A stretch of 6,185 nt of DNA, taken from the NCBI GenBank assembly GCA_964431655.1, contig CAYSKJ010000028.1, positions 20,203 to 26,387 of the forward strand. The letters are read 5' to 3'. A program made the translations under genes and the position numbers. The first letter of the stretch is position 1. Each line of letters starts with the position of its first letter. Origin of the DNA: CAYMEV01 sp964431655 [NCBI: uncultured bacterium] (GTDB lineage: Bacteria > CAYMEV01). This document shows positions 1 to 5,515 of the stretch, one piece after another. The notes under the pieces were generated by a model. The model saw only the letters and a program-made list of their open reading frames with translations. It was not told the origin of the DNA and did no database searches.

Positions 1-240
1 TCTTGTTCATACCCACTTGTTTCGTTGCTGAAACAAAATGCCCGTACATCTTGTTCATACCCACTTGTTTCGTTGCTGAAACAAAATGCCCGTACATCTT
101 GTTAATACCCACTTGTTTCGTTGCTGAAACAAAATGCCCGTACATCCTGTTCATACCCACTTGTTTCGTCACTGAAACAAAATGCCCGTACATCCTGTTC
201 ATACCCACTTGTTTCGTCACTAAAGCAAAAAGATCCGTCC
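1..240. repeat. 48-bp tandem repeat array, about five units, open at left edge
   Basis: Five head-to-tail units start at 1, 49, 97, 145 and 193, with a period of exactly 48 bp and no spacer between them. Units 1 and 2 are identical. Unit 3 differs by one base (TTAAT for TTCAT). Units 4 and 5 share TCCTG for TCTTG and GTCACT for GTTGCT, and unit 5 decays after about position 221. Each unit contains TTGTTTC, six bases, then GAAACAA, a 7-bp inverted repeat. In unit 5 the right arm is AAAGCAA, which still pairs over most of its length through a G-T wobble. Because 48 is a multiple of three, frames stay open through the array on both strands, but no ribosome-binding site supports translation. The array lies just beyond the terminator of the minus-strand protease gene and probably continues outside the window. 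Its function is unknown. Confidence 0.95.
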
Positions 241-270
241 CTTTTGTTTCACCAAGACAGAAAGAAGAGC

Positions 271-309
271 AAAAAAAAACAGGGCAGTGCAGTGCACTGC
301 CCTGTTTTT
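271..309 (-). terminator. Rho-independent terminator of the protease gene
   Basis: A 12-bp perfect stem (279-290 with 294-305, outer end ACAGGGC) closes a three-base loop (291-293) and is extended by A/T pairs between about 275-278 and 306-309. Read on the minus strand, the hairpin is followed by nine consecutive T (complement of 271-279), the classic intrinsic terminator layout. It begins about 14 bases after the stop codon of the protease gene. On the plus strand it is followed by a shorter T-run (305-309), so it may also block transcription coming from the repeat array. Confidence 0.88.
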
Positions 310-322
310 ATGATATTACTTA

Positions 323-3300
323 CTATTCCAGGGCTGTCATAGCTCCTGCACTGGCCCCGGAGGCCAGGTTTTCCCATGTTGAGGTTGCCGTGACCCTGAG
401 ATAAAGATTGCCTGAGTTTGATTCACTGGCAAGAAGATCATCTTTTGTACCGCCGGTGAATTTGCCTGCTGTAATCCTTTTGAAGGGTGCAACAATAAGA
501 GATGCCCAGCCTTTGGCTGTGTAGGTGTAATAATATGTTCTGCCGGAATAGGTTAGTATTACTTCTGCCCCCGCATCAGCTGATATATCCCCGGTTGCTA
601 TGTAATGACCGGCATCGGGAGATCCGTAGGTAATCCTGTTGAACTGGAACCCCTTGGAACCTGAGTCCTTGGAGAACCATTCATGGTTTCTTGGAATATC
701 CCTGATAAGATCAAACTGTGGTTTGATCGCCTCTGCAGAGACCATGTCTGCCTTGCTGTCAGGCAGATACCTTACCATGTATACACCGTAACCGTCAAAT
801 ACGCATACTATTTCTGGATTGCCGTCATTGGTGATATCGGCTGTTTCTACCTGGGACGGGCTGATGGTGATAATAGGTGTAAATTTGCTTTCAGCAAAAT
901 CATATATGAAGAATCCTTCATATCCGTCAAAAACCACGACCAGTTCATCAATGCCGCTGGTATCCCGATTTATGTTTCCTGCACGGAGTATATTCGCCGT
1001 ATAGGAATGTAGCTGGCTCCATGAGCCGTTGAAGGTCCACTTCCTTGTCCCGCTTAACTCAAAGGATGCAACAACTTCAACAGGACCTCCCGCTGTGGTC
1101 CTGGCCAGGGTAAAGGTCTGGCACTGGGATGCACCGCTTATTATATTTATCCATTGGGCACCTGTTATATCATAGTACCACAGGCCCTGGCCGTCAATAA
1201 GGGCTACCACATCAAGAACGCCATTGTCCGAAATATCGCCGGCCTCTATCCTAACCGCTGTAACTCCGTTGAAAATCTTGCTCCAGGTTGAGCCCTTGGA
1301 TTCCAGATAAGGTGATTTTTCCAGGCTGTAGTTCCACTTCCATATTCCTTTAAGCCCGGGATTCTCAAGGCTTAAGAAGGCCGGTGTATAATCGCCCGGT
1401 TCAGACTCTTCTATGTAATATGCCTCCAGTGTTACAGGCCTTGACGGCATGGTAAAGAATGTTGATTCAGACAGAGGATTATCCAATAAGTCTTCATCAC
1501 CCGGAGCTTTATCAGCTATTCCCCGCCATTCGACAAATACATAGCCTTTCTGGGGCGGATAGGTGTTTATGTTTACAGTCTGGCCCGCCTGGTATTCACC
1601 TGAACCATTAACAACAATGCCGACATCCGAAGGATTGGCATAAAGAACGACCGGGTAGGTATTTACCTGAGTATCGCAGTCTATTACTATATCGTCAACA
1701 CACCAGTAATATCCCCATGTGCCGGTAAAGTTCCACTTGAATTTTACCTGGGACTGGCCTGCCAGGGCTGATATGACCTGGCTGTAGTCTGCTGGGTTGC
1801 TCGTGGATGAGGTCCAGGAATTGAGTGTGGTCCATGAAGAGCCGTTGTTTATACTGTAGGAAAGGGTTGCGGTTGATGAGGTCTGATACTGCCTGAAATA
1901 ATGGGTAAAGGAAAGCGTCACATCTGTCATGCCGGTAAAGTCAAAGGTGGGGGAAACAAGGTCTGAATTCTGTGTATTACCGCTTCCGTAACCGTCGCTG
2001 TTTAACAGGGCATAGTTGCCCGTAGTACCTGAAAGGCCTTCTGAAACCGTGCCGAAGGTCCATATCTGGCCGTTTCCCTGGTTATCAACAATGTCCCAGC
2101 ATTCTGGACAGCTGGATGATGCATTGAAGTCCTGGGCATAGGGGAATGTGTCTATTGTTGGGCACTGGGTGGCCGCATCTGCTGTGACTCCTGAGGAATA
2201 TTCATTGGATGAGTCATAGGAAAAGGCCTTGTAATAATAGGTTGTTGCAGAGCTGAGGCCGGTATGGCTGTAGCTGGTCCCGCTTCCCCTGTATAGGACC
2301 GTCCCGCCTCCGGGAATGGTGTTGCCTACGCTGTAGCTGGTCCCGTCGGAAGGTGTCCCGAAGGTCCCGGTTGAGCTCCATGCAACCATGACACTGTTAT
2401 TGCTTGAGTTCTTGGTCCATGCAAGGTTAATCTGGGACTGGGAAACACCGGTGGCATTAAAGCTTGAAGGATTCTCAACACTCCCCAGCAGGCCCTGGAC
2501 TTCCTGGAGAGCCAGATATGCATTCAGCCTTCCGCTTCCCAGCATTCCCGTATAGGACGGGTTCAGAGGATAATGGTCATCGGTGGTATTGACAAGTATG
2601 TCCCATACCTGGCTCCTTGACAGGATAAGGCCGTTTCTTGCCGCGAGAGATACCATCTGGGCAGCAACTCCAGAAACATGAGGGCATGCCATGGATGTAC
2701 CGGTATAGAACAGGTATTTTCCGTAATCATTTTCCATTGTAACAGTGCTGGCAACATCTACTGCAGGGGCTGATATCTCCACCCATGAACCGTAGTTTGA
2801 GCTTGAATACCTGATATCCCTGTTGTCTGTACCTGCAACAGCCATGCATGGTGAATAGTAGCCGGGATACCACTGGGCATTGCTGTTGGAGTTACCTGCC
2901 GCAAATATTACTATGCCGTCGGACATGACGCTTCCCCCGCCATTGGCTATGAAATAATCTATACCATCCAAACAGGCCTGGTCATAAACTCCGGAATTTT
3001 CATAGCCCCAGCTGTTCTGGGATATGCAGGCTCCATTGTCTGCACCGTAAACATAGATACCGTACATGGAGAGGCCGTGGCTCCCATCAAAGATATCAAT
3101 GCTCATGAGCCTTACCCCGTCACTGCTACCGCTTCCGCCTGCGAGGCCTGCAACACCAAGGCTGTTATTGGTGACAGCCGATATGGTCCCTGATGTATGG
3201 GTGCCGTGGTCATCCCCCAGGGTGCCGGTTCCGTCCGGGCCGATAGTCGGCCACATGTTTCCTGAAATGTCCTCATGGTCATAATCGATCCCGCCGTCCA

Positions 3301-4033
3301 TAACGGAAACAATTACTGTGTTTAAACCCTTTTCAATATCCCAGGCATTCTGAGCATCCACGTCACAGCCGGCGGTTCCGACCTGGCCGTTGATCTCCTG
3401 GCCGTAATTGTAGTAATGCCACTGATTCCCGTAATAATAGGTATCATTGGGAGCATATTTGGGATTCTCCTGGATATCGCCTTCTGTGATTGGCACAATT
3501 TTATCCGCCACGGGTTTCTGTTTTTTATAGACAGGCTCTGCCATCTCTACATCGGAAAGTCTGGAGAAGGCTTTAACTGCCTCAATGACATCGGCCTTTG
3601 AATCCAGGGTAACCTCGTACCATAGATCAAGGCCCCAGGCCTTGTGCCTCTCCTGGTAATGCAGGGATGCAGGGGACACATTGTACAGGGCAACTACCAT
3701 GGACTGGTAATTTTTTACGCTAAATACGCTGTTTAAATCATCTATCTCAGGGTAGCCCAGAACTGCATACCCTGTCTCACCCGCTTTGTAGATCCTCTGG
3801 ATGTTTTTCTGCCTCATGACAGGCTTGAACTTGACATTCATCCTGCCCGGTTCATAGGCGTCCTTTGGAACTGAGTCCAGGTCAATCGGCGGTCTTTCGC
3901 CGAAAACCACTTTATAACTCTCACTGCCATTAGAAACTTCACCTGCATCAGCCGGAACACAAAAGCTGAAGCAGAATCCAAATACCAGCAGAATAACTGC
4001 TGATAATGAAATACCCTTTGCCCGGAAAAGCAT
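323..4033 (-). CDS. Secreted multi-domain subtilisin-like (S8) serine protease
   Basis: This 1236-residue protein is a predicted extracellular endopeptidase. A Sec signal peptide (R4, K6, hydrophobic 8-26) ends in Ala-Asp-Ala, predicting cleavage after A30. A propeptide-like region (about 31-195) resembles prodomains of S8 proteases. The catalytic domain (about 200-512) has Asp246 in VMDGGID, His276 in DDHGTHTSG, oxyanion Asn381 in AAGN and Ser447 in GTSMACPHVSG, so it should be active. After it come a fibronectin type III-like domain (about 520-623), a choice-of-anchor J or cleaved-adhesin-like jelly roll (about 625-786, with CW and WCVDD motifs), an InlB-type B-repeat-like domain (about 794-873), and about six FG-GAP or VCBS-like propeller repeats (about 925-1215). 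No LPXTG, PEP-CTERM or other sorting tail is visible. The start is fixed by AAGGAGG at 4040-4046, six bases upstream. It has its own promoter and terminator, so it is probably monocistronic. Domain names are from pattern recognition; the protease call is firm, the tail domains less so. Confidence 0.96.
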   Translation of the reverse strand: MLFRAKGISLSAVILLVFGFCFSFCVPADAGEVSNGSESYKVVFGERPPIDLDSVPKDAYEPGRMNVKFKPVMRQKNIQRIYKAGETGYAVLGYPEIDDLNSVFSVKNYQSMVVALYNVSPASLHYQERHKAWGLDLWYEVTLDSKADVIEAVKAFSRLSDVEMAEPVYKKQKPVADKIVPITEGDIQENPKYAPNDTYYYGNQWHYYNYGQEINGQVGTAGCDVDAQNAWDIEKGLNTVIVSVMDGGIDYDHEDISGNMWPTIGPDGTGTLGDDHGTHTSGTISAVTNNSLGVAGLAGGSGSSDGVRLMSIDIFDGSHGLSMYGIYVYGADNGACISQNSWGYENSGVYDQACLDGIDYFIANGGGSVMSDGIVIFAAGNSNSNAQWYPGYYSPCMAVAGTDNRDIRYSSSNYGSWVEISAPAVDVASTVTMENDYGKYLFYTGTSMACPHVSGVAAQMVSLAARNGLILSRSQVWDILVNTTDDHYPLNPSYTGMLGSGRLNAYLALQEVQGLLGSVENPSSFNATGVSQSQINLAWTKNSSNNSVMVAWSSTGTFGTPSDGTSYSVGNTIPGGGTVLYRGSGTSYSHTGLSSATTYYYKAFSYDSSNEYSSGVTADAATQCPTIDTFPYAQDFNASSSCPECWDIVDNQGNGQIWTFGTVSEGLSGTTGNYALLNSDGYGSGNTQNSDLVSPTFDFTGMTDVTLSFTHYFRQYQTSSTATLSYSINNGSSWTTLNSWTSSTSNPADYSQVISALAGQSQVKFKWNFTGTWGYYWCVDDIVIDCDTQVNTYPVVLYANPSDVGIVVNGSGEYQAGQTVNINTYPPQKGYVFVEWRGIADKAPGDEDLLDNPLSESTFFTMPSRPVTLEAYYIEESEPGDYTPAFLSLENPGLKGIWKWNYSLEKSPYLESKGSTWSKIFNGVTAVRIEAGDISDNGVLDVVALIDGQGLWYYDITGAQWINIISGASQCQTFTLARTTAGGPVEVVASFELSGTRKWTFNGSWSQLHSYTANILRAGNINRDTSGIDELVVVFDGYEGFFIYDFAESKFTPIITISPSQVETADITNDGNPEIVCVFDGYGVYMVRYLPDSKADMVSAEAIKPQFDLIRDIPRNHEWFSKDSGSKGFQFNRITYGSPDAGHYIATGDISADAGAEVILTYSGRTYYYTYTAKGWASLIVAPFKRITAGKFTGGTKDDLLASESNSGNLYLRVTATSTWENLASGASAGAMTALE

Positions 4034-4062
4034 ATATTCCCTCCTTGTTTTTAATTGTTTTT

Positions 4063-4091
4063 ATTATAGCACAGTTTTAATAAAATTGCAA
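4063..4091 (-). promoter_or_regulatory. Sigma-70-type promoter of the protease gene
   Basis: On the minus strand a -35-like TTGCAA (4086-4091) is followed by exactly 17 bases and a perfect -10 TATAAT (4063-4068). The -10 is preceded by TGC, giving the extended -10 form TGnTATAAT. Transcription would start near 4055-4057, leaving a leader of roughly 22 bases with the AAGGAGG site at 4040-4046. The -35 is a 4 of 6 match, and the extended -10 would compensate for it. Confidence 0.7.
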
Positions 4092-4132
4092 ATATTTTGA
4101 ACACATATACGGGTAAAAATAAAAATGTTTTG

Positions 4133-4170
4133 TGAGCGGCTCAGGCCCATATGGGTAGATTAATACCCTA
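4133..4170. promoter_or_regulatory. Cluster of short dyads upstream of the protease promoter
   Basis: Three inverted repeats lie within 38 bp, starting about 42 bp upstream of the -35 box: TGAGC-G-GCTCA (4133-4143), the perfect palindrome CCCATATGGG (4146-4155), and GGGTA-N6-TACCC (4153-4168). The GGGTA segment at 4153-4157 is shared, so the last two cannot pair at the same time. Such dyads can be binding sites for dimeric regulators, but no known operator consensus was recognised. AT-rich DNA can produce short dyads by chance, so the regulatory role is an inference. Confidence 0.25.
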
Positions 4171-4204
4171 TCTTGATTTTCTGGACATGAAACACAGCCT
4201 CCTT
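4168..4204 (-). other. Orphan ribosome-binding site with six-codon reading frame
   Basis: On the minus strand AAGGAGG (4198-4204) is followed by nine bases and ATG (4186-4188). The reading frame encodes only MSRKSR before TAG (4168-4170). It lies upstream of the protease promoter on the same strand. It could be the stump of a destroyed gene, whose downstream part is gone, or a leader peptide on a longer transcript. No terminator-antiterminator arrangement convincing enough for attenuation was found between it and the protease gene. Confidence 0.25.
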
Positions 4205-4234
4205 CTATTTCAAATTTAAGTGGATTTTATGTCC
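4183..4234. repeat. Imperfect inverted repeat next to transposase remnant
   Basis: GGACATGAAA (4183-4192) and TTTTATGTCC (4225-4234) match as inverted repeats at 9 of 10 positions, separated by 32 bases. The right arm overlaps the first codons of the transposase-like frame. It may be a relic of a mobile element end or an internal hairpin. No second copy that would define an element boundary was found in the window. Confidence 0.3.
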
Positions 4235-4366
4235 GGGATAATTGACGGCAGTACAATATTTATAGATGTTTATAATAACGATTGGGTGCCTAGGAAAAAT
4301 GGATATCTATCTCCCATTGAGAAAAGGAATAGATTTGATGGATTTATTGACAAAAAAGCGGCTTAG
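4229..4366 (+). pseudogene. C-terminal remnant of an IS3-like transposase
   Basis: A 45-residue open frame (ATG 4229, TAG 4364-4366) contains IFIDVYNND followed by NGYLSPIEKRNRF. This resembles the C-terminal end of the integrase-core transposases of the IS3 group, where a YN motif and a YLSP-E motif follow the last catalytic Glu. An in-frame TAA (4217-4219) closes the frame just upstream, no Shine-Dalgarno site precedes the ATG, and the DDE catalytic core is absent, so this is a fragment and not a functional gene. Assignment to IS3 and not to another rve-type family rests on these two motifs only. It indicates that an insertion sequence once occupied this intergenic region. Confidence 0.5.
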
Positions 4367-4375
4367 GTGTATATG
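4347..4375 (+). promoter_or_regulatory. Candidate promoter for the lipoprotein gene, within transposase remnant
   Basis: A perfect -35 TTGACA (4347-4352) lies in the last codons of the transposase remnant and is followed by 17 bases and TATATG (4370-4375), a 4 of 6 match to the -10 consensus. Transcription would start near 4382, about 78 bases before the lipoprotein ATG. A second TTGACA at 4424-4429 has no usable -10 at 16-18 bp, because that position coincides with the ribosome-binding site. Outward promoters in insertion sequence ends are well known, so this would fit a captured promoter, but the -10 is weak. Confidence 0.35.
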
Positions 4376-4459
4376 CTTAATAAGTTGAGCAATCAATTGG
4401 GGCTGGCACAAGGCAACTAAAGATTGACATAATATTAAAATCTCAGGAGGAATACTAAT

Positions 4460-4972
4460 ATGAGTAAAATTGTTAAAGCAGCAAGTGCGTTTTTAATTCT
4501 AACTTGTTTTACACTGACCCTTGCAGGCTGTGGCGGCGGTACAGAGAAAAAAACAGAAGAGGAACCTTCTGTGCAGAAATCTTCTGCACAAGACTCTGAA
4601 AATAGGCAGGCAAAGACCGTTAGCGACAGCACCAGCATTCCAGAAGACTATCCGAAGGAGTTCTGTCCGGTTTATGAGCCCTCAACTATCGTTGGTGCAG
4701 AGAAGATTAATGTAAGGGATAAGGTTAACTATATCATTGAGTTTGTAAGTAAGGATGAAATGAATACAATCGAAGCCTTTTATTTAGGACTTGACTATGT
4801 GACGGACAAACTGCGAATGGCTGATGTAATAAGCCAGATACATTTAGGAAACAAGAGTGAAAAGACTTTTGGATTCATCAATCTCGAACCGGTAGGAGAA
4901 TCAAAGTTCGCATCTTATGGGGATGAGGGATATAAGATATATGGTAAAATTACGGTAGATACTGGTTGGTAA
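4460..4972 (+). CDS. Predicted lipoprotein of unknown function
   Basis: This 170-residue protein has a lipoprotein signal peptide: K3 and K6, a hydrophobic segment (about 7-22) and the lipobox LAGC with the acylated cysteine at C24. The mature chain starts CGGG, followed by a charged, flexible linker (about 28-58, rich in E, K, S and Q) and a compact domain (about 60-170) that begins IPEDYPKEFCPVYEPS and contains one further cysteine, C69. The +2 residue is Gly, not Asp, so outer membrane placement would be expected in a diderm. I do not recognise the domain; the P-Y-P-S opening recalls small periplasmic or surface lipoproteins with an alpha-beta fold, but no function follows from that. AGGAGG (4445-4450), nine bases upstream, fixes the start. 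It stands alone, divergent from the protease gene, with a possible promoter in the transposase remnant upstream. Confidence 0.9.
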   Translation: MSKIVKAASAFLILTCFTLTLAGCGGGTEKKTEEEPSVQKSSAQDSENRQAKTVSDSTSIPEDYPKEFCPVYEPSTIVGAEKINVRDKVNYIIEFVSKDEMNTIEAFYLGLDYVTDKLRMADVISQIHLGNKSEKTFGFINLEPVGESKFASYGDEGYKIYGKITVDTGW

Positions 4973-4984
4973 TTGTCCAACTGA

Positions 4985-5022
4985 ACTGATGTTATTATGA
5001 TAAAAGCTTAAAGAACATCGGT
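4985..5022 (+). other. Hairpin downstream of the lipoprotein gene
   Basis: ACTGATGTT (4985-4993) can pair with AACATCGGT (5014-5022) over nine base pairs including one G-T wobble, with a 20-base AT-rich loop. It begins 12 bases after the lipoprotein stop codon. No T-tract follows, so it is not a canonical intrinsic terminator, though it could stabilise or end the transcript. Confidence 0.3.
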
Positions 5023-5204
5023 CTATTAAAATCTATGCTTTTGCCTGCAGTGGAATGGTTATATGCTGTTAACAGCCTTACCGGGGGAAATAAGGAAAGG
5101 ACAGCAAGTAGTCTGTTGAATTTCTGTGGCCTTATGTACAGTGCTGTATAAAAAGATAGATTCAGCGCGCATTTTAAGAAATGTATATTCCTTTTAGAAT
5201 TCAA
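5023..5204. other. Intergenic stretch without a supported gene
   Basis: No reading frame here has a ribosome-binding site or recognisable product. Two short dyads are visible: the perfect 12-bp palindrome GCTGTTAACAGC (5065-5076) and TACAG-TG-CTGTA (5137-5148). A 38-codon plus-strand frame (5035-5151) and a 69-codon TTG-start minus-strand frame (4995-5204) overlap each other and have no translation signals. The region is probably decayed DNA. Confidence 0.4.
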
Positions 5205-5440
5205 TTATTTGAGCAGATCTTCTGTAAGCGTACTTTCATGCTCTATTTTCCATACCATCGATCTGTCATAGATATTTAACGCATAGCAGGAACCGTTGCT
5301 TTGGTTTTACTTATTTTCCTTGAATAAAGATAAAACAGGTTTAGTAATTTATTTTATATAATCATTTAGTAGATCTTTTGCTTTCAGGCAGTCAAAATTC
5401 CTCGCTTAACCGAATTTGAATATGACATCTTTTCCTCCTT
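5205..5440 (-). pseudogene. Decayed small gene of unknown function
   Basis: On the minus strand a perfect AAGGAGG (5434-5440) sits five bases before ATG (5426-5428), but the frame ends after 14 residues (MSYSNSVKRGILTA, stop at 5384-5386). Another minus-strand frame overlapping this stop reads NFDCLKAKDLLNDYIK (5352-5399), ends at TAA, and the same frame later resumes with NQSNGSCYALNIYDRSMVWK and a further 13 residues to TAA (5205-5207). The pieces read like protein with good composition, broken by at least one frameshift and two stops. The segment CYALN...VWKIE faintly recalls a PQQ-type propeller strand, which is only a suggestion. Alternatively these are chance frames with a fortuitous Shine-Dalgarno site. 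Confidence 0.33.
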
Positions 5441-5474
5441 ATTTAGAGGCGACATCTGTAGTGACACCTAGGGA

Positions 5475-5501
5475 TAGGGACAGATTTTTAACCTGTCCCT
5501 A
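5475..5501. repeat. REP-like GGGACAG hairpin
   Basis: TAGGGACAG (5475-5483) and CTGTCCCTA (5493-5501) form a perfect 9-bp stem around a nine-base AT-rich loop. It lies about 15 bases beyond the stop codon of the CARDB gene. On that gene's strand no T-tract follows, so it is not a standard terminator for it, although the plus-strand side continues T-rich. Palindromes with a GGGACAG/CTGTCCC core occur as dispersed intergenic repeats in many diderm genomes, often linked to REP-associated tyrosine transposases. Only one copy is in this window, so the repeat status is inferred. Confidence 0.55.
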
Positions 5502-5515
5502 ATTTGTTTATTATT

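Noticed and set aside
1-240. CRISPR array, because the repeat holds GTTTC...GAAAC
   Set aside because: The whole 48-bp unit is conserved and there are no variable spacers between repeats.
3-404. 133-codon plus-strand frame over the array
   Set aside because: It begins with TTG without a ribosome-binding site, runs through the terminator hairpin and into the antisense of the protease gene. It is open only because the repeat length is divisible by three.
4404-4420. Sigma-54 promoter suggested by TGGCAC
   Set aside because: The required GC-type -12 element is not at the right distance; CT is found where GC is needed.
5137-5148. LexA-type operator (TACAG-TG-CTGTA)
   Set aside because: The half-site order and spacing do not fit CTG-N10-CAG, and no gene start lies close enough to be controlled.
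5035-5151. 38-codon plus-strand frame as a small gene
   Set aside because: No ribosome-binding site and no recognisable motif; listed only as part of the empty intergenic stretch.
4995-5204. 69-codon minus-strand frame as a gene
   Set aside because: TTG start, no Shine-Dalgarno site, no recognisable product, and a competing frame on the other strand.
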